From: Streptococcus ruminicola
GTDB lineage: Bacteria; Bacillota; Bacilli; Lactobacillales; Streptococcaceae
Assembly (NCBI RefSeq): GCF_011387195.1
Contig: NZ_CP046919.1
Location: 1,178,001 to 1,242,000, forward strand
Length of the DNA stretch: 64,000 nt
Reading direction: 5' to 3'
A program made the position numbers and the translations under genes. Shown piece after piece: positions 51,765-60,019 of this stretch. Every line of letters starts with the position of its first letter. Position 1 is the stretch's first letter. The notes under the pieces were generated by a model, which was not told where the DNA came from, ran no database searches, and saw only the letters and a list, made by a program, of their open reading frames with translations.

Positions 51765-51784
51765 TACACAATTGAATATAAAAA

Positions 51785-51832
51785 GAAACGTCCTTTGAAT
51801 TTTTAACAGTTGAAATATCAAGGGCGTTTTTT
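51785..51832 (+). terminator. Terminator after the tRNA-like element
   Basis: Arms AAACGTCCTTTGA and TCAAGGGCGTTT pair with one wobble and one bulge; a run of seven T follows. Confidence 0.75.
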
Positions 51833-51903
51833 TGGAAAAGATTTAGAAAAGTTATAGGTTGGTAATTAATTATGATTACCTAGAATGATTGAGGCGCGTG
51901 CCA

Positions 51904-52158
51904 TTGTTAAAAGTCAGAATTTTTTTAAGAAAATATCATAAATTGATTTCATATTTGCTGGTTATGATTGCGTTAGTGCTGTCAGTTATCTTGCTTTATG
52001 AAGAAATTGTTGTCGAGCGTGGCAATCCGCTAGTTTTATCAATTTTAACAGGATTGTTAGCAGTTGTAATTCTGGAGTACTATTTAAGTCGAAGGAGAAA
52101 TCTTGACTGGTCATGTTTCAGGAGGGGTGCCAGAAAAAATCATCAAGCTCTTTATTAA
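51904..52158 (+). CDS. Small two-helix membrane protein, unknown
   Basis: About 84 residues, not recognised. A basic N terminus (KVRIFLRKYHK) is followed by two hydrophobic helices (about residues 14-34 and 43-62), then a basic YLSRRR end that should lie in the cytoplasm. I favour the TTG at 51904 because GAGG lies 9 nt before it; the GTG at 51898 is too close to that SD. The last 56 bp overlap the next gene in another frame and contain that gene's SD, which suggests translational coupling. No homologue is claimed. Confidence 0.5.
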   Translation: MLKVRIFLRKYHKLISYLLVMIALVLSVILLYEEIVVERGNPLVLSILTGLLAVVILEYYLSRRRNLDWSCFRRGARKNHQALY

Positions 52159-53407
52159 ATCAGTCTTTGATGTGACTAGTCTATCAACTCAAGGTATTAT
52201 CATTATTAATCTAATATTGTTAGTTGCCTTTATTATTTTAGGTATTCGTTTGAAACATAAAAAGGGTGTTTTTTTAGCATGGCTTTTCATTGATGTTTCA
52301 ATTGTAACTTACTATATTAGTATTTTGTTGATGTATTTGACAGCTATGCCGACAGACGAGGCTCTACAATTAGCTGGTTTTGAACGCTATGCGTCAAGTA
52401 TGGTTATTTTTGCTTTTGGTTACATGGTCATGGCGCTTGCTTGGGTAATGGATGAGTGCCTTTATGAGCAAATCCTCAGCAAGCGTAACGCCAAGTCTTA
52501 TAAGACTTTGTTAAATAAACGGCTTTACCAATACGCAACGCTTGTTTTAGCCATTTATGCGGTGGGAATGCTATTATCTGAAAACAACAGCATTGTCTTT
52601 AACAACAACCAAGAAACCAATAAAGTTTCTAAAGAGCTCCATAAATTAACAGGTAACAATATGGATTCGTCTAAAAAACGAATTCTTGTGGTAACAGCAG
52701 ATAAAGAACATGTGGATAGTTTCTTTGTGCAATATGCTAGTCGTTACTATCTTTGGGACGTTAACGTTGATGCCAGAGAAAACTTTGTCCAAGCAGACAA
52801 GGAATTTCTTGAATTGATGAAGTCTTACAGTAACAACGCAACAAGTTATTACCTTTGGAATGAAAATATTGAAGCAAGGGATGATTTCACCTTTACGGAT
52901 AAAGATTTTATTGCCATGCTAAAAACTTATGATGAAGTTGTTATTTTGGATGACCACTACACCTTCAATGCTTTGACGAAGAAACTTTTCGGACGTACCT
53001 ATGCTCCAGGAGTTTACAAGACATCTGATAAAAAACGAATTCTTGTGGTAACAGCAGATAAAGAACATGTGGATAGTTTCTTTGTGCAATATGCTAGTCG
53101 TTACTATCTTTGGGACGTTAACGTTGATGCCAGAGAAAACTTTGTCCAAGCAGACAAGGAATTTCTTGAATTGATGAAGTCTTACAGTAACAACGCAACA
53201 AGTTATTACCTTTGGAATGAAAATATTGAAGCAAGGGATGATTTCACCTTTACGGATAAAGATTTTATTGCCATGCTAAAAACTTATGATGAAGTTGTTA
53301 TTTTGGATGACCACTACACCTTCAATGCTTTGACGAAGAAACTTTTCGGACGTACCTATGCTCCAGGAGTTTACAAGACATCTGATATTCTTGCGGGAAA
53401 AGGATGA
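52103..53407 (+). CDS. Multi-pass membrane protein with nested tandem repeats, unknown
   Basis: A 434-residue protein I do not recognise. The N-terminal half has four or five hydrophobic helices (about residues 32-52, 58-80, 94-115, 145-160). The C-terminal half is hydrophilic and consists of two identical 119-residue units (about 191-309 and 310-428). Each unit starts with KKRILVVTADKEHVDSFF, a beta-strand then loop pattern, and ends with DEVVILDDHYTFNAL. Inside each unit a 30-residue motif (YYLW...ARxxF...DKxFxxxxKxY) occurs twice, so four copies in all. The start is a TTG with GGAG 5 nt upstream. The duplication is exact in DNA, so it is very recent or an assembly artefact. Confidence 0.7.
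   Translation: MTGHVSGGVPEKIIKLFIKSVFDVTSLSTQGIIIINLILLVAFIILGIRLKHKKGVFLAWLFIDVSIVTYYISILLMYLTAMPTDEALQLAGFERYASSMVIFAFGYMVMALAWVMDECLYEQILSKRNAKSYKTLLNKRLYQYATLVLAIYAVGMLLSENNSIVFNNNQETNKVSKELHKLTGNNMDSSKKRILVVTADKEHVDSFFVQYASRYYLWDVNVDARENFVQADKEFLELMKSYSNNATSYYLWNENIEARDDFTFTDKDFIAMLKTYDEVVILDDHYTFNALTKKLFGRTYAPGVYKTSDKKRILVVTADKEHVDSFFVQYASRYYLWDVNVDARENFVQADKEFLELMKSYSNNATSYYLWNENIEARDDFTFTDKDFIAMLKTYDEVVILDDHYTFNALTKKLFGRTYAPGVYKTSDILAGKG
52672..53028 (+). repeat. Tandem repeat unit 1 (357 bp)
   Basis: First copy of an exact 357-bp direct repeat, in frame (119 codons), inside the unknown membrane protein gene. By eye it is identical to unit 2 throughout. Confidence 0.97.
53029..53385 (+). 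repeat. Tandem repeat unit 2 (357 bp)
   Basis: Second copy, head to tail with unit 1 with no spacer. After it the sequence diverges and the gene ends 22 bp later. Confidence 0.97.
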
Positions 53408-53429
53408 TATTTCCCATTCTATCAAGCTT

Positions 53430-53458
53430 TTGACTTGTCAAAGAGCTTAAATTATGTT
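53430..53458 (+). promoter_or_regulatory. Possible promoter of the rimP-nusA-infB operon
   Basis: TTGACT (53430-53435) with a weak -10 TATGTT (53453-53458) 17 bp on; other A/T-rich -10 candidates lie just after. The leader 53480-53640 holds a GC-rich stem (GAGGCGGAGT pairing with ACTTCGCCTC, 53484-53508) and no gene. Confidence 0.4.
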
Positions 53459-53641
53459 ATTATGATATAAAATAAGTAGAAGGAGGCGGAGTTTGTGACT
53501 TCGCCTCTTGTGTGTGCTTAAAGTCATTTTGCTGACGGATAAGCTTTTAACGCATGCTACTAATACCGTTGGTTTTACGACAAGTGAGCCAATGTGATGA
53601 ACTTTCTATTTTGATATTGATAGAAGAAGGAGGGGATTCTT

Positions 53642-54121
53642 ATCGCAAACGCAAATACAATCATTGAATTGGTTACAAAAGCAGTTGCGCCTGCTATTAA
53701 AGATCCGTTCGAATTGGTTGATGTTGAGTATGGAAAAATGGGCAGCGACTATGTCCTTAGTATCTTGATTGACAAACCAGGAGGGATCACCGTAAATGAT
53801 ACAGCTGATTTGACTGAAATTATTAGTCCTCTACTTGATGCCATCAAACCAGACCCATTCCCAGAACAATACATGTTGGAAGTGTCTAGCCCTGGTTTGG
53901 AGCGTCCATTGAAGACTAAAGAAGCTCTTGAAAAAGCTGTAGGTTCTTATGTCAATGTTAGTCTTTACAAAGCTATTGATAAAGTTAAGGTATTCCAAGG
54001 AGACCTTGTAGCTTTTGATGGTGAAACATTGACTATTGATTATTTGGACAAAACACGCAAGAAAACCGTTGAAATTCCATATTCAACAGTTGCAAAAGCG
54101 CGTTTGGCAGTGAAATTGTAG
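53642..54121 (+). CDS. rimP: Ribosome maturation factor RimP, apparent AUC start
   Basis: Cytoplasmic factor for 30S subunit maturation. [27 protein letters not shown] is the conserved N-terminal domain, and [14 protein letters not shown] the signature between the domains. There is no ATG, GTG or TTG at a usable position: the in-frame TTG at 53669 lies 35 nt behind the SD and cuts off ANANTIIE, which matches the normal RimP amino terminus. A perfect AGGAGG (53628-53633) is 8 nt before ATC at 53642, giving a 159-residue protein, so I call the start there. nusA follows in the operon. Confidence 0.8.
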   Translation: MANANTIIELVTKAVAPAIKDPFELVDVEYGKMGSDYVLSILIDKPGGITVNDTADLTEIISPLLDAIKPDPFPEQYMLEVSSPGLERPLKTKEALEKAVGSYVNVSLYKAIDKVKVFQGDLVAFDGETLTIDYLDKTRKKTVEIPYSTVAKARLAVKL

Positions 54122-54169
54122 TCAAACTACTATAACAAACTACAATCTGATTTTACTTAGATATAAACG

Positions 54170-54202
54170 AAAGGATTACGTCCTGCTTAGCCATGCAGGG
54201 CA
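54170..54202 (+). promoter_or_regulatory. nusA ribosome binding site with spacer hairpin
   Basis: AAAGGA (54170-54175) is too far from the nusA ATG in linear distance (27 nt). A hairpin TCCTGC/GCAGGG (54181-54200) lies between; folding leaves an effective spacing of 7 nt (5 before, 2 after). The GCAGGG arm could act as an alternative SD only 2 nt from the ATG. Confidence 0.6.
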
Positions 54203-55384
54203 ATGAAAAAAATGAGCAAAGAAATGCTAGAAGCCTTCCGTATTTTGGAAGAAGAAAAACACATTAACAAAGACGATATCATCGACGCTGTCAAAGAATC
54301 TTTGAAATCAGCTTATAAACGTCGTTATGGTCAATCTGAATCATGTGTTATTGAATTCGACGACAAAAAAGGTGACTTTAAAGTCTACACAGTTCGTGAA
54401 GTTGTTGAAGAAGTTTTTGATAGCCGTCTAGAAATCAGCTTGTCAGATGCATTGAAAATTAGCTCAGCTTACGAACTAGGTGACAAAATTCGTTTTGAAG
54501 AATCTGTTGCTGAATTTGGTCGTGTGGCTGCTCAATCAGCTAAACAAACAATCATGGAAAAAATGCGTCGTCAAATTCGTGAAGTGACTTACAACGAGTA
54601 CAAACAACACGAAGGCGAAATCATGACTGGTACTGTTGAACGTTTCGACCAACGTTTCATCTATGTTAACCTTGGTTCTCTTGAAGCACAATTGTCACAC
54701 CAAGACCAAATTCCTGGTGAAACATGGAAATCACACGACCGTATCGAAGTTTACGTTTACAAAGTTGAAAATAATCCAAAAGGTGTTAACGTCTTTGTAA
54801 GTCGTAGCCACCCTCAATTTATCAAACGTATCATGGAACAAGAAATTCCTGAAGTATTTGACGGAACTGTTGAAATCATGAGCGTTTCACGTGAGGCTGG
54901 AGATCGTACAAAAGTTGCTGTTCGTAGCCACAATCCAAACGTTGATGCTATCGGTACAATCGTTGGTCGTGGTGGAAGCAACATTAAGAAAGTTATCAGC
55001 AAATTCCATCCAAAACGTTATGATGCTAAAGCTGGCGTAGAAGTTCCTGTTGAAGAAAATATTGACGTTATCCAATGGGTTGAAGATCCAGCTGAATTCA
55101 TCTACAACGCTATTGCACCAGCTGAAGTTGATATGGTTCTTTTCGACGAAGAAGACAGCAAACGTGCAACTGTTGTTGTTCCTGACAACAAATTGTCACT
55201 TGCTATCGGTCGTCGTGGACAAAACGTTCGTTTGGCTGCGCACTTGACTGGCTACCGTATCGACATCAAATCTGCTTCAGAATATGAAGCACTTGAAGCT
55301 GAACGTGCAGAACAAGCAGCTGCTCCAGCTGAAGAAGTTGCTGAAACTGCTGAAACAGAAGTTGTAGCAAACGACGCAGAATAA
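54203..55384 (+). CDS. nusA: Transcription termination/antitermination factor NusA
   Basis: RNA polymerase-binding factor for pausing, termination and rRNA antitermination. The N-terminal RNAP-binding domain (about 1-125) is followed by S1 (about 135-200, with [16 protein letters not shown]) and two KH domains ([13 protein letters not shown] near 253 and [15 protein letters not shown] near 333). The 393 residues end in an acidic Ala/Glu tail. ATG at 54203 is favoured by the hairpin-spaced SD; the ATG at 54212 would give the MSKEML start usual in streptococci and stays possible. Confidence 0.94.
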   Translation: MKKMSKEMLEAFRILEEEKHINKDDIIDAVKESLKSAYKRRYGQSESCVIEFDDKKGDFKVYTVREVVEEVFDSRLEISLSDALKISSAYELGDKIRFEESVAEFGRVAAQSAKQTIMEKMRRQIREVTYNEYKQHEGEIMTGTVERFDQRFIYVNLGSLEAQLSHQDQIPGETWKSHDRIEVYVYKVENNPKGVNVFVSRSHPQFIKRIMEQEIPEVFDGTVEIMSVSREAGDRTKVAVRSHNPNVDAIGTIVGRGGSNIKKVISKFHPKRYDAKAGVEVPVEENIDVIQWVEDPAEFIYNAIAPAEVDMVLFDEEDSKRATVVVPDNKLSLAIGRRGQNVRLAAHLTGYRIDIKSASEYEALEAERAEQAAAPAEEVAETAETEVVANDAE

Positions 55385-55402
55385 GAAAGATAGAGGTGTT
55401 TC

Positions 55403-55699
55403 ATGGCTAAAACACGTAAAATACCTTTAAGAAAATCAGTTGTTTCAGGTGAAGTGATTGATAAACGTGATTTACTTCGCATTGTTAAAAATAAGGAAGG
55501 TGAGATTTTTATCGATCCAACTGGTAAGCAAAACGGACGTGGCGCTTACATCAAACTTGATAATGCAGAAGCTCTTCAAGCCAAAGAAAAACGCGTCTTT
55601 AACCGTAGCTTTTCAATGGAAGTTCCTGAATCATTTTATGATGAATTGATTGCTTACGTAGATCACAAAGTCAAAAGAAGAGAGTTAGGTCTTGAATAA
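55403..55699 (+). CDS. ylxR: YlxR family RNA-binding protein (RnpM)
   Basis: A 98-residue basic protein of the YlxR/DUF448 family, which in B. subtilis binds RNase P RNA and modulates its activity (RnpM). The signature KIPLRKSVVSGEVIDKRDLLRIV is followed by GRGAYIKLD. The SD AGAGGTG precedes the ATG. It sits in the standard order nusA-ylxR-ylxQ-infB and overlaps ylxQ by 8 bp. Confidence 0.92.
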   Translation: MAKTRKIPLRKSVVSGEVIDKRDLLRIVKNKEGEIFIDPTGKQNGRGAYIKLDNAEALQAKEKRVFNRSFSMEVPESFYDELIAYVDHKVKRRELGLE

Positions 55700-55994
55700 C
55701 CACCAAAGATTGTCAAATTTAATTGGACTAGCACAGCGTGCAGGAAAAGTGATTTCTGGAGAAGAATTGGTCATTAAGGCCATCCAATCTGGCAAAGCAA
55801 AACTTGTTTTTCTGGCAAATGATGCTGGTGATAATTTGACAAAGAAAACAACTGATAAAAGTCATTATTACAAAGTAGAAGTCTCCACAGTGTTTAACAC
55901 ACTGGAATTAAGTGCTGCGCTTGGTAAACCACGTAAAGTGGTTGCCATAGCAGACGCTGGATTTTCAAAGAAAATGAGGACTCTTATGAACTAA
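55692..55994 (+). CDS. ylxQ: YlxQ, L7Ae-family ribosomal-type protein
   Basis: A 100-residue L7Ae/L30e-fold protein expected to bind kink-turn RNA. The family pattern [39 protein letters not shown] and [16 protein letters not shown] is clear. The start is a TTG overlapping the ylxR end. The exact RNA target is not known. Followed 19 bp later by infB. Confidence 0.9.
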   Translation: MNNHQRLSNLIGLAQRAGKVISGEELVIKAIQSGKAKLVFLANDAGDNLTKKTTDKSHYYKVEVSTVFNTLELSAALGKPRKVVAIADAGFSKKMRTLMN

Positions 55995-56013
55995 CAGAAT
56001 AGGAGGACATCAA

Positions 56014-58737
56014 TTGTCAAAGAAAAGATTATATGAAATCGCTAAAGAATTGGGCAAATCAAGCAAAGAAGTTGTTGACTATGCTCAAGAGCTAGGACTT
56101 GATGTGAAGAGCCATTCTTCTAGCGTTGACGAATCTGATGCCAAACGAATTGCGGCGAAATTCTCAGGAAATGCCAAACCAGCTGCGGCAAAAGCCAAAG
56201 TTGAAAAAGCAGCTGAGAAAACAGTTGCAGAAGCTCCTAAAGCAGCTCCTGCTAAACCTCAGAGCCGTAATTTTAAGGCAGAACGTGAAGCGCGTGCTAA
56301 AGCCGAAGCTGAAAAACGAGCTAAAGGTGGCGATAAAAAGCGCAATAACAATCAAGGACGCGACAATCGTTCTAATCGTGACAGACAAGAGAATGCCCAA
56401 AATAATCGCAAACAACGCGATCGCAATTCTCAAAATCATAATCGAAGAGATCAACAGCGTGATAATCACCAAAGAGATCAACGAAACGATCGCAATCAAG
56501 CAGCAAAACCACGTATCGATTTCAAGGCACGTGCAGCTGCATTGAAAGCAGAACAAAATGCTGAGTATTCTCGCCAAAGTGAAAATCGCATCCACGAAAA
56601 AGAAGCCGCTAAGCGTAAAGCAAAAGCAACTAAAGAACAAGAGCACAAAGCTCGTGTGGAAGCTAAAACTAAGGCTGAAGAACACAAAGCAAAAGCAGCA
56701 AAACCTGCAGCGCCTGCCCCTAAACATGTGGTAGCAGAACAAGCAGCACCTGCTGTAGATAAACGTCGTAAGAAACAAGCTCGTCCTGAAAAATTACGTG
56801 ATTATGAACGTGATAATGAAGATGGACCACGCAAGAATAGAAAAAACTGGAATAATCATAACCAAGTGAGAAATCAAAGAAATAGTAACTGGAATAATAA
56901 CAAGAAAAACAAAAAAGGTAAACATAACAATCGTAACAACGCTCCAAAACCTGTAACAGAGCGTAAGTTCCACGAATTACCTAAAGAATTTGAATACACT
57001 GAAGGCATGACTGTTGCTGAAATCGCAAAACGTATCAAACGCGAACCAGCAGAGATCGTTAAGAAACTCTTCTTGATGGGTGTTATGGCCACTCAAAACC
57101 AATCCCTCGACAGCGATACAATCGAATTGTTGATGGTTGATTATGGTATTGAAGCTCATAAAAAAGTCGAAGTTGACGAAGCTGATATCGAACGCTTCTT
57201 TGCTGACGAAGGCTACCTCAACCCAGACGAAATGGTTGAACGTGCTCCTGTCGTAACTATCATGGGTCACGTTGACCACGGTAAAACAACCCTTCTTGAT
57301 ACCCTTCGTAATTCACGTGTCGCTACAGGCGAAGCTGGTGGTATCACTCAACACATCGGTGCTTACCAAATCGTTGAAAATGGTAAGAAAATTACCTTCC
57401 TTGATACACCAGGTCACGCGGCCTTTACATCAATGCGTGCACGTGGTGCCTCAATCACAGATATCACTATCTTGATTGTTGCCGCTGATGACGGTGTTAT
57501 GCCTCAAACAGTCGAAGCCATTAACCACTCTAAAGCTGCTGGTGTCCCAATCATCGTTGCCATCAACAAGATTGATAAACCAGGTGCTAACCCAGAACGT
57601 GTTATCGGTGAATTGGCAGAACACGGAATCATCTCAACTGCTTGGGGTGGTGACTGTGAATTCGTTGAAATTTCAGCCAAATTTGGTAAAAACATTGATG
57701 AATTGCTAGAAACAGTTCTTCTTGTTGCTGAAATGGAAGAATTGAAAGCTGACCCAACAGTTCGCGCTATCGGTACTGTTATCGAAGCTCGTCTTGATAA
57801 AGGTAAAGGACCTGTGGCAACCCTTCTTGTACAACAAGGTACACTTCATGTTCAAGACCCAATCGTTGTTGGTAACACATTCGGTCGTGTTCGTGCCATG
57901 GTTAATGACCTTGGACGCCGTGTTAAAGTGGCAGAACCATCAACACCAGTATCAATCACTGGTTTGAACGATGTGCCTATGGCAGGTGACCACTTCGCGG
58001 TTTACGAAGATGAAAAAGCTGCGCGTGCAGCCGGTGAAGAACGTGCTAAACGTGCTTTGATGAAACAACGTCAAGTCACTCAACGTGTTAGCCTTGAAAA
58101 CCTCTTTGATACCCTTAAAGCAGGTGAAGTTAAGACTGTTAACGTCATCATCAAAGCCGACGTACAAGGTTCTGTTGAAGCCCTAGCAGCCTCACTTCTT
58201 AAAATTGATGTTGAAGGTGTGAAAGTGTCAGTTGTTCACTCAGCTGTAGGTGCTATCAACGAATCAGACGTTACTCTTGCTGAAGCATCAAATGCCTTCA
58301 TCATTGGATTTAACGTCCGCCCTACACCACAAGCTCGCGAACAAGCAGAAGCTGATGAAGTAGATATTCGTCTTCACTCAATCATCTACAAAGTTATCGA
58401 AGAAGTTGAAGATGCTATGAAAGGTATGCTTGACCCTGAATACAAAGAAAAAATCATCGGTGAAGCTCTTATCCGTGAAACATTCAAAGTATCTAAAGTT
58501 GGTACAATCGGTGGATTCATGGTTACAAATGGTAAAATTACGCGTGATGCTAGCGCACGTGTCATCCGTGACGGTGTCGTTATCTTCGACGGTAAACTTG
58601 CCAGCCTTAAACACTTCAAAGATGACGTTAAAGAAATCGGAAACGGCCAAGAAGGTGGTTTGATGATTGAAAACTACAACGACATTAAAGTTGATGACGT
58701 TATCGAAGCTTACGTAATGGAAGAAATTAAACGTTAG
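56014..58737 (+). CDS. infB: Translation initiation factor IF-2
   Basis: GTPase that brings fMet-tRNA to the 30S subunit. The N-terminal IF2N helix region (residues 1-50) is followed by a very basic, low-complexity Lys/Arg/Asn/Gln linker (about 55-315). The G domain starts near 412 with GHVDHGKTT, then DTPGHAAF and NKIDKPGA; domains II-IV follow. The length is 907 residues. The TTG at 56014 has AGGAGG at good spacing. It ends the nusA segment; rbfA follows after a structured 248-bp gap. Confidence 0.95.
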   Translation: MSKKRLYEIAKELGKSSKEVVDYAQELGLDVKSHSSSVDESDAKRIAAKFSGNAKPAAAKAKVEKAAEKTVAEAPKAAPAKPQSRNFKAEREARAKAEAEKRAKGGDKKRNNNQGRDNRSNRDRQENAQNNRKQRDRNSQNHNRRDQQRDNHQRDQRNDRNQAAKPRIDFKARAAALKAEQNAEYSRQSENRIHEKEAAKRKAKATKEQEHKARVEAKTKAEEHKAKAAKPAAPAPKHVVAEQAAPAVDKRRKKQARPEKLRDYERDNEDGPRKNRKNWNNHNQVRNQRNSNWNNNKKNKKGKHNNRNNAPKPVTERKFHELPKEFEYTEGMTVAEIAKRIKREPAEIVKKLFLMGVMATQNQSLDSDTIELLMVDYGIEAHKKVEVDEADIERFFADEGYLNPDEMVERAPVVTIMGHVDHGKTTLLDTLRNSRVATGEAGGITQHIGAYQIVENGKKITFLDTPGHAAFTSMRARGASITDITILIVAADDGVMPQTVEAINHSKAAGVPIIVAINKIDKPGANPERVIGELAEHGIISTAWGGDCEFVEISAKFGKNIDELLETVLLVAEMEELKADPTVRAIGTVIEARLDKGKGPVATLLVQQGTLHVQDPIVVGNTFGRVRAMVNDLGRRVKVAEPSTPVSITGLNDVPMAGDHFAVYEDEKAARAAGEERAKRALMKQRQVTQRVSLENLFDTLKAGEVKTVNVIIKADVQGSVEALAASLLKIDVEGVKVSVVHSAVGAINESDVTLAEASNAFIIGFNVRPTPQAREQAEADEVDIRLHSIIYKVIEEVEDAMKGMLDPEYKEKIIGEALIRETFKVSKVGTIGGFMVTNGKITRDASARVIRDGVVIFDGKLASLKHFKDDVKEIGNGQEGGLMIENYNDIKVDDVIEAYVMEEIKR

Positions 58738-58912
58738 GGAGTAAGACAGAACCCCAAAAAGCAGGTTCGTCGTCTTACCCCCGCACGGTTGAGTAGGGTT
58801 GTAAAAGCTGATTTATCAGCGTATTAGAATCCACTCAACTACTGCGCCAAGTATTGTTGCTAAAGCCACTAATACTTGTACGGCAAGTTCTATGGAACCT
58901 TGCCTAAACGTT
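58738..58912 (+). repeat. Highly structured intergenic block between infB and rbfA
   Basis: Several inverted repeats stand in a row: GTAAGAC...GTCTTAC (58742-58778) with inner GAACC/GGTTC, GGTTGAGT...ACTCAACT (about 58787-58841), and GGCAAGTTC...GAACCTTGCC (58880-58908). I believe similar blocks (a CCCCGCAC..GTTGAGTAGGG core) occur as dispersed intergenic repeats in streptococci, from memory only. It contains no gene. Confidence 0.5.
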
Positions 58913-58931
58913 ACAGTTTATAAACGAATAA

Positions 58932-58961
58932 AAAGCTAGGCGTGCTTAGCCTAGCTTTTTC
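58932..58961 (+). terminator. Terminator-like hairpin before rbfA
   Basis: The stem AAAAAGCTAGGC/GCCTAGCTTTTT with a 6-nt loop ends 25 bp before rbfA. It would end or attenuate infB transcription. Confidence 0.8.
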
Positions 58962-58985
58962 AAAAAGATTAGAAAGGAAATGATT

Positions 58986-59336
58986 ATGGCTAATCATCGT
59001 GTCGACCGTGTTGGTATGGAAATCAAACGTGAAGTAAACGAAATTTTGCACAAAAAAGTTCGTGACCCACGTGTTCAAGATGTCACAATTACTGATGTTC
59101 AAATGCTTGGAGACCTTTCAATGGCTAAAGTGTACTACACAATACACTCTGAACTTGCTTCAGATAACCAAAAAGCCCAAATTGGTCTTGAAAAAGCTAA
59201 AGGAACTATCAAACGTGAACTTGGTCGCAACTTAACAATGTACAAAATTCCAGATTTGACATTCATCAAAGATGAATCAATCGAATACGGAAATAAAATC
59301 GACCAAATGCTTCGTGATTTGGAAGCTAAAAAATAA
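58986..59336 (+). CDS. rbfA: Ribosome-binding factor A
   Basis: Single KH-like domain protein that helps 16S 5' end maturation and late 30S assembly. [23 protein letters not shown] and the [18 protein letters not shown] block are diagnostic. The length is 116 residues from the ATG at 58986, with AAAGGA 8 nt upstream; the ATG at 58980 is too close to it. It is separated from infB by a strong hairpin, so it may depend on read-through or a promoter in the gap. Confidence 0.94.
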   Translation: MANHRVDRVGMEIKREVNEILHKKVRDPRVQDVTITDVQMLGDLSMAKVYYTIHSELASDNQKAQIGLEKAKGTIKRELGRNLTMYKIPDLTFIKDESIEYGNKIDQMLRDLEAKK

Positions 59337-59364
59337 ATTTTAGTTAACTAGAATTTTATATGAG

Positions 59365-59395
59365 AAAGGTCTGCCACTTGGCAGGCCTTTTTTTG
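59365..59395 (+). terminator. Terminator of rbfA
   Basis: The stem AAAGGTCTGCC/GGCAGGCCTTT with an ACTT loop and a T run. Confidence 0.9.
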
Positions 59396-59437
59396 ATGTG
59401 ATATAATGAAAGTGTTTTAGCGAGGAATATTGAGAAG

Positions 59438-60019
59438 ATGAAAATTACGGTTTATTTGGGGTCAAGTTTTGGGAATGACCCGATTTATAAGGAAAATATC
59501 ATTGAATTAGGTCATTGGTTAGCCAAACAGAAGCATCAATTAATCTATGGTGGTAGTAAAGATGGTCTAATGGGTGTTTTGGCGGATACGGTTTTAGCTG
59601 ATGGCGGAGAGGTTTATGGCATTATTCCGCTTGATTTTAAAAAGCGTGAAAAAGCTCATTTGCATTTAACAGAGCTAACTTTGGTGGCTGATATGGATGA
59701 GCGTAAGCGACTTTTAATGGATAATGGGGAGCTTTTTTTGGCTTTTCCAGGTGGTCCTGGAACTCTTGAGGAAATTGTCCAAGCTTTTTCTTGGACACGC
59801 ATTGGACTGCATCATAAGCCTTGCCTTTTTCTTAATTTGAATGGTTATTATAACCTCCTCAAAGACCTTTTTGACCAAATGGTAACTACAGGATTTTTGA
59901 GACAAGAAGACCGTGATAAGGCCATTTTTGTAGATGATTTAAAGGCTTTGCAAGAATTTGTAAAAGCTTATCAAAGCGAGGAAAATGATGGATTTCAAAG
60001 CTTTATTTGCAAGCGATAA
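59438..60019 (+). CDS. LOG family protein (TIGR00730-type Rossmann fold)
   Basis: Rossmann-like nucleotide-binding protein of the LOG family, members of which act as cytokinin riboside 5'-monophosphate phosphoribohydrolases; the bacterial role is mostly unclear. GGSKDGLMG near residue 38 and the hallmark PGGPGTLEE near 105-113 are present. The length of 193 residues is usual. It has a -10 (TATAAT at 59401) and a 30-bp leader. It overlaps the next gene by 35 bp. Confidence 0.85.
   Translation: MKITVYLGSSFGNDPIYKENIIELGHWLAKQKHQLIYGGSKDGLMGVLADTVLADGGEVYGIIPLDFKKREKAHLHLTELTLVADMDERKRLLMDNGELFLAFPGGPGTLEEIVQAFSWTRIGLHHKPCLFLNLNGYYNLLKDLFDQMVTTGFLRQEDRDKAIFVDDLKALQEFVKAYQSEENDGFQSFICKR

Noticed and set aside
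53669-53671. TTG at 53669 as the start of rimP
   Set aside because: It is 35 nt from the only SD and would remove conserved residues.
56164-56778. 204-codon open frame on the minus strand inside infB
   Set aside because: It is opposite the Lys/Arg/Asn-rich linker of IF-2; low-complexity codons there leave the other strand open. It has no SD and a composition of Phe/Cys/Ser typical of a shadow frame.
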